Made by a program: the position numbers and the translations under genes. From the NCBI GenBank assembly GCA_030652035.1, contig JAUSBJ010000022.1:1-47113 (forward strand): a stretch of 47,113 bases of DNA, written 5' to 3'. Under the pieces are notes generated by a model. That model was not told the origin of the DNA, did no database searches, and was given only the letters and a program-made list of their open reading frames with translations. This DNA is from Sulfurimicrobium sp. GTDB lineage: Bacteria; Pseudomonadota; Gammaproteobacteria; Burkholderiales; Sulfuricellaceae. Below are positions 17,653 to 26,303 of the stretch, piece after piece. Each line of letters starts with the position of its first letter. Within the stretch, counting starts at the first letter, position 1.

Positions 17653-18444
17653 ATGGGATTTCTGAGCAACAAAAAAATACTGATTACCGGCCTTATCAGC
17701 AACCGCTCCATCTCGTACGGCATTGCAAAGGCAATGCACCGCGAGGGCGCAGAACTGGCTTTCACCTACCAGAATGACAAAATCAAGGACCGCGTAACAG
17801 AATTGGCCCGGGAATTCGGTGGCGAAATCGTTTTGCCTTGTGATGTGGCGAGTGATGATGAAATCAGCAATCTGTTCACCGAACTGGGCAAGCGCTGGGA
17901 CGGTCTGGATGGCATCGTGCATTCCATCGCCTTTGTACCAAAACAGGCTCTGGCTGGCGATTACGTGGATGCAGTGACACGCGAATATTTCCAGATCGCG
18001 CACGACATCAGTTCCTATAGCTTTGTCGCCCTGGCCAAGGCCGGCCTGCCCATGATGCAAGGCCGTAACGCAGCCCTGCTCACCCTATCCTACCTCGGCG
18101 CCGAGCGCTACGTGCCGCACTACAACGTGATGGGCCTGGCCAAGGCCAGCCTTGAAGCCAATGTACGCTACATGTGCACCAGCCTCGGCCCCAAGGGCAT
18201 TCGCGTCAACGCCATTTCCGCCGGCCCGATCAAGACGCTGGCTGCCAGCGGCATTTCAGACTTCGGCAAACTGTTGAGCTATAACGAGAAGCACTCCCCC
18301 CTGCGACGCAATGTCACCATTGAGGAAGTGGGCAATGTGGCGGCATTCATGTGCAGCGACCTCGCCAGCGGCATGACCGGCGAAATCACTTATGTGGATG
18401 GCGGCTTCAACATCACCGCACTGGGTAACGCAGACGAAGTGTAA
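17653..18444 (+). CDS. fabI: Enoyl-[acyl-carrier-protein] reductase (NADH), FabI
   Basis: This is a 263-residue short-chain dehydrogenase-like enzyme that reduces trans-2-enoyl-ACP, the last step of each fatty acid elongation cycle. The FabI form of the nucleotide site is [15 protein letters not shown] (residues 11-25). The catalytic Tyr147, Tyr157 and Lys164 fit the FabI Y-X6-K pattern (YNVMGLAK). [14 protein letters not shown] and the C-terminal YVDGGFNI are also family marks. The ATG at 17653 was chosen for the preceding GAGGAA; the reading frame opens at 17605. It is monocistronic and convergent with flgL. Confidence 0.97.
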   Translation: MGFLSNKKILITGLISNRSISYGIAKAMHREGAELAFTYQNDKIKDRVTELAREFGGEIVLPCDVASDDEISNLFTELGKRWDGLDGIVHSIAFVPKQALAGDYVDAVTREYFQIAHDISSYSFVALAKAGLPMMQGRNAALLTLSYLGAERYVPHYNVMGLAKASLEANVRYMCTSLGPKGIRVNAISAGPIKTLAASGISDFGKLLSYNEKHSPLRRNVTIEEVGNVAAFMCSDLASGMTGEITYVDGGFNITALGNADEV

Positions 18445-18452
18445 AGCAAGGT

Positions 18453-18498
18453 CAGCGGTCAGCAAAACTATCCGCTGATAGCTGATAGCTGATAGCTA
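18453..18498. repeat. Intergenic heptamer repeat, family B (GCTGATA)n
   Basis: Three perfect tandem heptamers GCTGATA (18474-18480, 18481-18487, 18488-18494) follow TCAGCGGTCAGC. The repeat fills the whole 51-bp gap between the convergent fabI and flgL and touches the flgL stop codon. Related words occur at 33207, 34057, 43195 and 45757. Confidence 0.7.
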
Positions 18499-19695
18499 AA
18501 TATAATTGAACAGCGACATGCCTTGTGTCTTCTGAAAGGATTTCTGGGCCGCTTCCAGACCAACCTGGTAACGGGTCAGATCCGTAATTGCCTTGGTATA
18601 ATCAAGGTCCTGTAAAGTGGAAAGCGTTTGGTCATATTGCAACCCAATGTCTTGACCAGTGAACTTGACCGCTTCGACTTCCTGCATCCGCGTTCCCACC
18701 GAAACACGTACCGTCAAAACCTGGGCCAGTCCATTATCGAGGCTCGAAAGTGCGTTTGTCAGACTGTTCTGCAACTCTGTCTTGTTGATGGGATTTTTTT
18801 CCAGCGCCGTAATAAGATTGTTAAGCGTAGTAAAAAGATTTTCATTTGTGCTGGGCTTTACCGTGAAAGTATCGCCACCAGCGGGCGCTCCCGTAATCGC
18901 GAACTCACCGCCACCGACTGCAATGGCGCTGCCGCTGGTATACGTTGCGCCACTGACCGGCGTGGCGATAATGGCACCCCCGGCATCCACCTGATTGATA
19001 TCGTAAGTCGTTCCACTGGTAAAACTGATCTGGTAGTTGTTGCCGTCATAGGCGGTGAGCGCTGAGCCCGCGCTGACCAGGCCAGTACCTGTATTGCCTG
19101 GAGTGGCGGCAGTCACAAACGACCCATTGCCATTCTTGATCTGCATAAAAATATCTGAACCGGAATCGCTCACCGCCATCTGGCGCGTCGGGCTGATCTG
19201 GATCAGTCTCTGCCCCTGATCGCCAATATATTTCACATCCCCTGGCGACGTTTGGGAAAAAGGCTGTATCGATCCCTTGAAACCGGAAAACATATATTGC
19301 CCATTGCCGTCCGTGCTATTGGCCAAACCCAGCAGCTCCTCGTAACGTCCACGCAGACCAGCAGCCAGACCTGACAGGCTGGTGTGATCCAACAGTGGAC
19401 CGCGAGCAGTGACGGCAGTCGTATGAACATCCTGAAGAAGATTCGTCACCCCCCCCAGTATCGCTTCTTCCAGCCCCAGGGCACTCGTTGCGGAGTTCGC
19501 ATTCACGTCATATTGCTGGTTCAACGACTTGGCCTGGGAAACTTCCAGAACTCTTGCCGCGGCTACGGGATCATCTTCTGGCGTAAGAATGCGCCTCCCG
19601 GTTGAAATCTGCTGTTGCGCCTTGGCCATTGCCGATGCCTGCTGCTGCATACTGGTCACACCCAGCTCATAAATGGTATTTGTGCTGATACGCAT
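18496..19695 (-). CDS. flgL: Flagellar hook-filament junction protein FlgL
   Basis: This is a 399-residue protein (317 in E. coli) that forms the layer between FlgK and the filament. The flagellin-like N-terminus (MRISTNTIYELGVTSMQQQASAMAKAQ) and C-terminus (YTKAITDLTRYQVGLEAAQKSFQKTQ) are conserved. The extra length lies in the variable, Gly/Thr-rich middle (about residues 180-290). It is preceded by AAGGAG and separated by 11 bp from flgK, with which it is co-transcribed. Confidence 0.95.
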   Translation of the reverse strand: MRISTNTIYELGVTSMQQQASAMAKAQQQISTGRRILTPEDDPVAAARVLEVSQAKSLNQQYDVNANSATSALGLEEAILGGVTNLLQDVHTTAVTARGPLLDHTSLSGLAAGLRGRYEELLGLANSTDGNGQYMFSGFKGSIQPFSQTSPGDVKYIGDQGQRLIQISPTRQMAVSDSGSDIFMQIKNGNGSFVTAATPGNTGTGLVSAGSALTAYDGNNYQISFTSGTTYDINQVDAGGAIIATPVSGATYTSGSAIAVGGGEFAITGAPAGGDTFTVKPSTNENLFTTLNNLITALEKNPINKTELQNSLTNALSSLDNGLAQVLTVRVSVGTRMQEVEAVKFTGQDIGLQYDQTLSTLQDLDYTKAITDLTRYQVGLEAAQKSFQKTQGMSLFNYI

Positions 19696-19706
19696 AGCGC
19701 GTCTCC

Positions 19707-21677
19707 TTATCGGCCAAGGCCTAACAATGTGTCGAACATGGTTGAGGCAATCTGCATCATCTTGCCAGCCGCCTGGTATGCCTGCTGGTAACGCAACAGG
19801 TTAGCGGCTTCCTCGTCCAGGTTGACGCCTGACAAGGACTGCTGCGCCTGCTGGGATTGTTTCACCAAGCTGGCCTGAGCTTGCGCAGTGACGTTGATGT
19901 CGCGCGTCTTGATCCCGATAGAACTTACGATCTGGCTATAGGCGCTCTGGTAGGAGGCTGTGCTGCCCGCCAGCGTGTTTTGGGTCTGCAAGCCCACCAG
20001 CAGCAGCGCATTGCGATTATCGGAAACGCCGTTGCTGTTGGGGCCGACGGTGAATGTATCGTTGGCTTCCGGAGCACCGGTGATCTTCACTGTCCAGCCG
20101 TTGTAGCTGATATCCGCGCCCTCAATGTAAGGTACGCCGGTCAGGGCAATGGGCGGAACGGAAGACGGACTGGAAACATCGAAAGTGGTGGCACTGGTGA
20201 ATGTAATGGTAACCGGCTTCTGCAGGTTGGGATCAGTCGGCGGCGGCACGGGAACATTAACGACACCGGCGCTGATCTTGCCTGTACCGGTATTGTTAAC
20301 AAAATCCGCTTCCGCGATGATAGGCGCCGCGGCGGCAATTTTTGCCGTATCGTGGATCGCCACGCTGATATCCCTGGCCCCGTACCGGGTTGGCTGGATC
20401 AACCAGCTGTCCCCATTTACTGGCGCGGTGGTTGGCGCAGCAATCGTCAGGCCATCAGCGGTGGTTTGCGGCAAGGCAACATTGGCGAACAGCACGCTAT
20501 TGTCAGACAGCTTCGTCAGCGTATAACCTGCCGCGCTGTAGGCAAGGGTGTAATCGCTGGTCGTCACTTTGCTGACATCGCTAAGCGCCACTGTCGGCGA
20601 ACCCGCCGGGTTCAGGTCGCTATTATTGAGATTGGCAACCACTTTTGCGCTGGGAACAGAAAATGCCCCAGTAGTGCCGTTTGGCCCCATGACATTAAAT
20701 AAAGCGCCGCCCAGAGCGCCATTCAGATCCTGCCCCAGGCGATGCTGGTCATTCATGGTCTGGGCCAGTCCGATCGCCACCCGGCCAAGGGCGTTTTGCG
20801 ACGCGTCGAGCGACTCGGCACGAAATGCCAGCAGCCCGCCCAGATTTCCACTATTGAGGCTGTCACGTTGCAGAAACAATGCCTCGTTACCCCCGGTTTG
20901 ATAGGCCACATCTATACGCGATGGATCGTCCAGGGCAGGCTGCGCTGTCAGGGTATAAGCCTGTTTACCCACCACCAATGCCTGCCCCCTGCCGATGGAA
21001 ACGTTGTAGGCGCCGTCGCTCTGTTTCACCACGCTGACGTTGATTTCCTTGTTAAGCTCGGCGATCAGGTTGTCTCTCAGGTCGAGAAGATCGTTCGGCT
21101 GGCCGTTGCTGCTCGCTTGCGCGATAACGACGCGGCTGTTGAGTTCAGCGATTTGCCGGGCATAGGAATTGATCATGCTGACACTGGCTGTCACCTGCGA
21201 GTTGATGCCCTCGCGGATTTCATCAAAGCGCTGGTTCAACGTCTGGAAGCGCGTCACCAGCGCGTCGGCGGAACTGATCATGCTTTGCCGCGATGGCACC
21301 GAGGCCGGGTTTGCGGCTACATCATGCACGCCCTGGAAAAACTGCTGCAGCGCGGGCGACAGGCCGGCACTGGGATCGGCCACCATATTATTGAACTGGC
21401 TGATCTGGGCAGAATAGATTTCCAGATAGCTGCTCTGGGTTTGCGCAGTCTGCACCTGCAGTTCCAAAAAATCGCTGTAGACACGCTTGACCGCATTGAC
21501 GCTGACGCCCGTTCCCAGAAACCCTGCACCGGTATTTACCGGTGTGCTTGCGCTCTGCACAATCTCCTGGCGATGGTAGCCGGGAGTAGCGGCATTGGTG
21601 ATGTTATGACCTGTTGTAGTCAGCCCGATCTGCGCTGCCCGCAGGCCCGAAATACCAACATCTAACGCTCCGCTCAT
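19707..21677 (-). CDS. flgK: Flagellar hook-associated protein 1, FlgK
   Basis: This is a 656-residue hook-filament junction protein (547 in E. coli). The N-terminus has the rod/hook family motif (LDVGISGLRAAQIGLTTTGHNITNAATPGYHRQ), and the C-terminus has the matching helix (NLDEEAANLLRYQQAYQAAGKMMQIA). The middle carries a long variable insertion with Thr/Ala/Pro-rich repeats. It is preceded by GAGGGG as ribosome-binding site and by a FliA-type promoter. Confidence 0.95.
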   Translation of the reverse strand: MSGALDVGISGLRAAQIGLTTTGHNITNAATPGYHRQEIVQSASTPVNTGAGFLGTGVSVNAVKRVYSDFLELQVQTAQTQSSYLEIYSAQISQFNNMVADPSAGLSPALQQFFQGVHDVAANPASVPSRQSMISSADALVTRFQTLNQRFDEIREGINSQVTASVSMINSYARQIAELNSRVVIAQASSNGQPNDLLDLRDNLIAELNKEINVSVVKQSDGAYNVSIGRGQALVVGKQAYTLTAQPALDDPSRIDVAYQTGGNEALFLQRDSLNSGNLGGLLAFRAESLDASQNALGRVAIGLAQTMNDQHRLGQDLNGALGGALFNVMGPNGTTGAFSVPSAKVVANLNNSDLNPAGSPTVALSDVSKVTTSDYTLAYSAAGYTLTKLSDNSVLFANVALPQTTADGLTIAAPTTAPVNGDSWLIQPTRYGARDISVAIHDTAKIAAAAPIIAEADFVNNTGTGKISAGVVNVPVPPPTDPNLQKPVTITFTSATTFDVSSPSSVPPIALTGVPYIEGADISYNGWTVKITGAPEANDTFTVGPNSNGVSDNRNALLLVGLQTQNTLAGSTASYQSAYSQIVSSIGIKTRDINVTAQAQASLVKQSQQAQQSLSGVNLDEEAANLLRYQQAYQAAGKMMQIASTMFDTLLGLGR

Positions 21678-21716
21678 TTTGATCCCCTCTGCCTAATCTT
21701 GCTTACTCATAATTAC

Positions 21717-21743
21717 ATAACGGCAGGAAAACGCAATTCTTTA
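21717..21743 (-). promoter_or_regulatory. Sigma-28 (FliA) promoter upstream of flgKL
   Basis: On the minus strand the sequence reads TAAAGAAT, an 11-base spacer, then GCCGTTAT. The sigma-28 consensus is TAAAGTTT-N11-GCCGATAA, so the cores TAAAG and GCCG-TA and the spacing match exactly. The -35 half overlaps the flgJ stop codon, and transcription would start about 33 bases before flgK. Confidence 0.75.
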
Positions 21744-22703
21744 AGAAAGCGCCTGACGCAGGGCATCACTATTGATCACACGCGCCAACTTGTCGGCATA
21801 CATGGGGTCGGTAGCGTAACCAGCCTGTTGCAAACCGCGCGCAAATCCTGATGCATCGAGCGGCTGCGCGAGCATGGACGCGTAGCGGGGGTTGTTTTTC
21901 AACAGGCTGGCGTAGTCTTTGAGTCCTTCGGCATATGAGTCATAAGCACGAAACAACTCTGTCTTCTTCTGCGCCACGCCATTGACATACTCAGTTGTCT
22001 GAGCCTCCATCACTGCGCCATTCCACCCTTTACCCGCCTTGATGCCAAACAGGTTATGGCTATTATTACCGAGCGCATCGCGAATCTCGCGCTTTCCCCA
22101 CCCACTCTCCAATGCGGCCTGGCCCAGGACAAAATGTGTCGGGACGCCCAGTTTCTGCGCTGCATCGGCGGCATGGGGCCAAAGCGTGTTGACAAAATCC
22201 GCTGGGCCGGTGAATCCCGCTTTGGTACTGGCATTCGATAATATATCCGGCACCCCTCCTGCTTCGGGTGAAGATTGTTCAACAGGCAACTGGCCAGACT
22301 GGAAAGGTTTTTCTATCCTATGCGGCAATAACTGCCGCTCAATTTTACCGCTTGCCGCCTTGTCGTCGTTTGCTTGCAAATTATTTGGAATAACGCCCTG
22401 TATTTGCATCTGGCGTACCAGCATATCCGCAAGTCCGATCCCCTTGCCCTTACTCAAGCTCTGTGCCAACTGGGAATCCAGCATGCCGGTGTAAAGCCTG
22501 GTATTCGAATCGTCGAACAGCCCGTCCTGGGGCGTTGCCTCACGCATACTCTTCAACATCATATTCAGGAACAACGCTTCGAATTGCTGCGCCGCCGCGC
22601 GCGCTCCGGCGACAGGATCGTTTTTTACCTGCAGCCGGAGCTGGCCGACACTTTGGGCATCGATTGCCAGCCTTGAAGAAATATCTGAAATTGAAGAGAT
22701 CAT
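21741..22703 (-). CDS. flgJ: Bifunctional rod-cap scaffold and peptidoglycan hydrolase FlgJ
   Basis: This is a 320-residue protein with both classical domains. An N-terminal rod-assembly domain (AAAQQFEALFLNMMLKSMREATP, LYTGMLDSQLAQSLSKGKGIGLADMLVRQ) occupies about residues 1-110. After a variable linker, a C-terminal glucosaminidase-type domain (about 160-315) carries the catalytic Glu in QAALESGWGKREI and the YDSYAEGLKDYASLL motif. It clears peptidoglycan so that the rod can pass through. No Shine-Dalgarno is seen before the ATG at 22703. It lies 121 bp downstream of flgI. Confidence 0.95.
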   Translation of the reverse strand: MISSISDISSRLAIDAQSVGQLRLQVKNDPVAGARAAAQQFEALFLNMMLKSMREATPQDGLFDDSNTRLYTGMLDSQLAQSLSKGKGIGLADMLVRQMQIQGVIPNNLQANDDKAASGKIERQLLPHRIEKPFQSGQLPVEQSSPEAGGVPDILSNASTKAGFTGPADFVNTLWPHAADAAQKLGVPTHFVLGQAALESGWGKREIRDALGNNSHNLFGIKAGKGWNGAVMEAQTTEYVNGVAQKKTELFRAYDSYAEGLKDYASLLKNNPRYASMLAQPLDASGFARGLQQAGYATDPMYADKLARVINSDALRQALS

Positions 22704-22823
22704 GAGAAAGCTATAGCAGTTTCCATGCCAACTACTTACGCGGCAAGAAGCAGCATCATTGGGTTTGTTTTACCGAACTCACCCCGCCACGGCTGAGATC
22801 AATAGGGGCGAAAGGCCGCCAGC

Positions 22824-23927
22824 TTAAATAATCTCCAGCTCGGCACGCAACGCGCCTGCTGCCTTCATGGCCTGCAGGATAGCCAGCAGATCCTGTGGAG
22901 AAGCGCCAACCGCATTCAGCGCCTTCACCACTTCACTCAGCGATGGACTGACCGGCAATGTCACCAGTTCGCCTTTCTGCGCGGTAATATCGATTTGTGC
23001 GGTTTGCGTAGCCACCGTTGCGCCCTGTGACAGGGGATTGGGCTGGCTCACCTGGGTTTCGCTGGTGATCGTGACCGCCAGGTTTCCGTGTGCAACTGCA
23101 CAATTATCGACCTCGACATTCTGGTTCATCACCACGGAACCGGTGCGCGCATTAAGAATGACTTTTGCCGCGCCATTGCCGGCGGTGACCGGAAGATTCT
23201 CGATTTGCGACAGGAAAGCCACCCGCTGATTGTTGTCACGCGGCGCCGCCACCCGGATTTGTCGCGCATCACTGGCACTTGCCGTGCCCGCGCCAAAGCG
23301 GTTATTGATGGCCTGGACCACCCGGTTGGCTGTTGTAAAATCGCCCGCATTCAATTCCAGATTGATATAATCTCCCTGCCCCAGCGGCGTGTTTACCGCC
23401 CGCTCGACGGTAGCGCCTGCCGGAATGCGTCCCACGCTGAGATGATTGACCTGGGCGCTACTGCCACCCGCAGACGCACCCACGCCGCCCACCAGCACAT
23501 TGCCCTGCGAAATCGCATAGACCTGCCCATCAGCGCCTTTCAGCGGCGCCATGATCAAGGTGCCACCGCGCAGGCTTTTGGCATTACCAATCGAGGACAC
23601 CGTCACATCGATATTCTGGCCAGGTTTTGCAAATGCGGGCAGGGTAGCCGTTACCATCACAGCGGCGACATTTTTCAGCTGCAGGCTGGATGGAGGCAGA
23701 TTTACCCCCATCTGCCCCAGCATATTGATGATGCTCTGCACCGTAAAGGGAGTTTGCGTGGTCTGATCGCCGCTGCCATCAAGCCCCACCACCAGTCCGA
23801 AACCCGCCAACTGATTGGTGCGCACCCCCTGCACCGAAGCCATATCCTTGATGCGCTCGGCGTACGCCGCGCCGTTTCCGACCAGCAAAATAGTCAGGAC
23901 CAACGCAAATTTCCACACATTACTCAT
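22824..23927 (-). CDS. flgI: Flagellar P-ring protein FlgI
   Basis: This is a 367-residue periplasmic protein with a Sec signal (FALVLTILLVGNGAAYA). It forms the ring around the rod in the peptidoglycan layer. The mature start ERIKDMASVQGVRTNQLAGFGLVVGLDGSGDQT and the C-terminal NAVGASPQDLLAILQAMKAAGALRAELEII are highly conserved. The ATG at 23927 follows GAGGTG; a GTG one codon earlier is the alternative. It lies 22 bp after flgH. Confidence 0.97.
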   Translation of the reverse strand: MSNVWKFALVLTILLVGNGAAYAERIKDMASVQGVRTNQLAGFGLVVGLDGSGDQTTQTPFTVQSIINMLGQMGVNLPPSSLQLKNVAAVMVTATLPAFAKPGQNIDVTVSSIGNAKSLRGGTLIMAPLKGADGQVYAISQGNVLVGGVGASAGGSSAQVNHLSVGRIPAGATVERAVNTPLGQGDYINLELNAGDFTTANRVVQAINNRFGAGTASASDARQIRVAAPRDNNQRVAFLSQIENLPVTAGNGAAKVILNARTGSVVMNQNVEVDNCAVAHGNLAVTITSETQVSQPNPLSQGATVATQTAQIDITAQKGELVTLPVSPSLSEVVKALNAVGASPQDLLAILQAMKAAGALRAELEII

Positions 23928-23949
23928 CACTCATCACCTCTTGCCATGT

Positions 23950-24618
23950 TCAGAATGGCAACACAGACAGAAAGAATCTTGCCAGCCAGCCCATGGTCTG
24001 CGCCTCATCGATGTAGCCGGTGCCTTTGTATTCCATGCGCGCATCCGCCACCTGAGTCGATGACACGCTGTTAGCGGCGCTGACATTCATCGGATTAACC
24101 ACTCCGGAGAAGCGAACGAATTCGCCACCCTGGTTGATATTCATCTGCTTTTCCCCGCTCACCAGCAGATTGCCGTTGGGCAACACTTCGATCACGGTCA
24201 CGGCGATGGTGCCGGAGAAGGCATTGTTGGCGCTGCTGTCACCCTTGCCTTCGAATGTATTATCTGAACTGGAAGACAGCGGTGTTCTCAGGATATTGGC
24301 GGCGGATAATCCGCCCAACAAGGGCACTTCCATGCTGCTGCTACCCGCGCGGCTGGCGGTGGAACTGGATTTCTTGCTGGCAGATATTTTCTCGTTGATG
24401 GCAATAATCAGAGTGTCGCCAACATTGCGCGCACGGCGGTCTTCAAATAGCGAACGGCTGGTGTAACCCGCCTGGTAAATTGATCCATTGCCACCCGGGG
24501 CTTCCGCCGTCGGCACCGGCCGCGCCGTCATCGGCTGATGCACTGCGGCTGGAGGCACGGTTGTACAACCTGCCAGAACAAGCGCCATCAACACCACACT
24601 TTTCAGCCCATTATGCAT
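23950..24618 (-). CDS. flgH: Flagellar L-ring lipoprotein FlgH
   Basis: This is a 222-residue outer-membrane lipoprotein with signal and lipobox VLAGC (Cys near residue 17). The conserved body is SLFEDRRARNVGDTLIIAINEKISASK, then GTIAVTVIEVLPNGNLLVSGEKQMNINQGGEFVRFSGVV. It forms the outer-membrane bushing for the rod. The ATG at 24618 was chosen because AGGAGG lies 9 bases upstream; an in-frame start at 24636 overlapping flgG is less likely. Confidence 0.96.
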   Translation of the reverse strand: MHNGLKSVVLMALVLAGCTTVPPAAVHQPMTARPVPTAEAPGGNGSIYQAGYTSRSLFEDRRARNVGDTLIIAINEKISASKKSSSTASRAGSSSMEVPLLGGLSAANILRTPLSSSSDNTFEGKGDSSANNAFSGTIAVTVIEVLPNGNLLVSGEKQMNINQGGEFVRFSGVVNPMNVSAANSVSSTQVADARMEYKGTGYIDEAQTMGWLARFFLSVLPF

Positions 24619-24632
24619 GATCAACCTCCTCA

Positions 24633-25415
24633 TCACATCTGCGTCAGGCGCTGCAGCATCTGGTCTGAAACCGTAATCGCCTTGGAGTTAATCTCGTAAG
24701 CACGCTGCGTCTGGATCATGTTCACCATTTCCTCCACCACGTTGACGTTGGAGGTTTCCAGATAACCCTGATTCAGCACCCCGAGTCCATTGGTTCCGGG
24801 CGTATTCGCCGCTGGCGAGCCGGATGCCGCAGTTTCCTTGTAAAGGTTCTCGCCTTCGCTCTGCAGGCCGGCTGGATTGATAAAATTGACCAACTGAAGA
24901 CTGCCCACCTGTGTCGGCGCCGCGGCACCCGCCTGCAGCACAGAAACCGTGCCATCTCGACCTACGGTCACGCTCAACGCATCTGCAGGAATCGTCAGTG
25001 CCGGTTGCACCGGATAACCGCTGGCGGTCACGACCTGCCCCTGATTATCGACCTGGAAGGCCCCGTCACGGGTATAGCTTGAACTGCCGTCCGGCATCAG
25101 AATCTGGAAGAAACCCTTACCCTGAACAGCCAGGTCCAGCGGATTTTCGGTTTTTTGCAAATTACCCTGCATGTGGACACGCTCGGTGGCAATTGGCCGG
25201 ACACCTGTACCGATTTGCAAACCCGAAGGCACCTGAGTTTGTTGCGACGACTGAGCACCAGGCTGACGCAGGGTCTGATAAAGCAGATCCTCGAACACCG
25301 CTCGGCTGCGCTTGAATCCGTTGGTGCTGACGTTGGCCAGATTGTTTGACACCACATCCATTTGCATCTGTTGGGCGTCAAGACCGGTTTTGGCAATCCA
25401 CAGTGAGCGAATCAT
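24633..25415 (-). CDS. flgG: Flagellar distal rod protein FlgG
   Basis: This is a 260-residue axial protein, the same length as E. coli FlgG. The N-terminal rod motif is [36 protein letters not shown]. The C-terminal motif is [32 protein letters not shown]. It lacks a signal peptide, as expected for export through the flagellar type III pathway. It lies 15 bp after flgF. Confidence 0.97.
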   Translation of the reverse strand: MIRSLWIAKTGLDAQQMQMDVVSNNLANVSTNGFKRSRAVFEDLLYQTLRQPGAQSSQQTQVPSGLQIGTGVRPIATERVHMQGNLQKTENPLDLAVQGKGFFQILMPDGSSSYTRDGAFQVDNQGQVVTASGYPVQPALTIPADALSVTVGRDGTVSVLQAGAAAPTQVGSLQLVNFINPAGLQSEGENLYKETAASGSPAANTPGTNGLGVLNQGYLETSNVNVVEEMVNMIQTQRAYEINSKAITVSDQMLQRLTQM

Positions 25416-25430
25416 GTTCTAACCCTTAAT

Positions 25431-26174
25431 TTAACTGTTCCAGTTGATGATCTGAGCGGCTTTAGCATCATTGCTCTGAGCATTGCTTATCAGCTTGGTC
25501 TGCATCTCGAAGCTGCGCGCATGAGCAATCATGTTGACCATCGCCTCCACCATGTTGACATTGCTGCTTTCCAGCGAACGGGAAGCCAGCTTCACGTTGG
25601 CGTCTGCCGGTGCGGGCTGACCGCTTTTGAGGCGGAACAGGCCATCATCCCCCTTCACCAGATCCGCCTCGGGCGGATTGACCAGCTTGACGCGGCCCAG
25701 CACTGTCACGGAAGTTAGCGTCTGCCCCGTGGGTATGGCTGAAATCGTGCCATCCTTGGCGACCGTGATGTCATTATCCGGCGGAATCGAAATCGGCCCG
25801 CCGTCCCCCAGCACATTCAGGCCGTTACGGGTTTGCAGCACGCCGTTCGCGTTAATCTGAAAACTGCCGTTACGGGTATAAGCCTCGGAACCATCCGGAG
25901 CCTGAACTGCGATCCAGCCCTTGCCCTGCACAGCCATATCCAGGTCGCGCCCGGTTTGCTGAATCACGCCGGGGCTGAAATCCGCACCGGTGGTCGAATC
26001 CACCACGAAGGCACGGGTTTTTGCACCCTCGCCCAACACTGGGAGGGCGCGAAAAGCGTTGGTTTCGGCGCGGTAGCCGGTGGTCGTGACGTTGGCCAGA
26101 TTGTGCGCGGTCGAAGCCTGTTGCCACAGCGTATGCTTGGCACCGGTCATGGCGATGTAGATCAATCTATCCAT
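25431..26174 (-). CDS. flgF: Flagellar proximal rod protein FlgF
   Basis: This is a 247-residue axial protein. Its N-terminus is MDRLIYIAMTGAKHTLWQQASTAHNLANVTTTGYRAE and its C-terminus is SSNVNMVEAMVNMIAHARSFEMQTKLISNAQ, the FlgF versions of the rod signature. It contains the phrase MAVQGKGWIAVQAPDG typical of the family. Separated from flgE by a 129-bp gap holding repeat A. Confidence 0.96.
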   Translation of the reverse strand: MDRLIYIAMTGAKHTLWQQASTAHNLANVTTTGYRAETNAFRALPVLGEGAKTRAFVVDSTTGADFSPGVIQQTGRDLDMAVQGKGWIAVQAPDGSEAYTRNGSFQINANGVLQTRNGLNVLGDGGPISIPPDNDITVAKDGTISAIPTGQTLTSVTVLGRVKLVNPPEADLVKGDDGLFRLKSGQPAPADANVKLASRSLESSNVNMVEAMVNMIAHARSFEMQTKLISNAQSNDAKAAQIINWNS

Positions 26175-26193
26175 ACTTAACTCCCCAGCTTAT

Positions 26194-26303
26194 GTGAAAT
26201 GTGAAGCCACTCGGCTGCGCCTTTGTTGTGAAGCGTGAAATGCAAAATCATCTGCTGCACGTTCTTCACCCTTCACAGCGTAGCGGCTTCACCCTTCACC
26301 GCC
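26194..26303. repeat. Intergenic repeat, family A, between flgF and flgE
   Basis: The gap is almost entirely made of imperfect iterations of GTGAAG, GTGAAATG and their complement CTTCACCC: GTGAAATGTGAAG near 26194, GTGAAGCGTGAAATG near 26228, CTTCACCCTTCACAG near 26264, and CTTCACCCTTCACCG near 26288. Opposed orientations would allow a long hairpin. No promoter is recognised in it. Confidence 0.6.

Noticed and set aside
18453..18498. Heptamer tandem repeats considered as a CRISPR-like array
   Set aside because: The unit is only seven bases with no spacers, and no cas genes are present.
20742..21665. 307-codon open frame opposite flgK
   Set aside because: Antisense shadow of the conserved FlgK N-terminus with no recognisable features.
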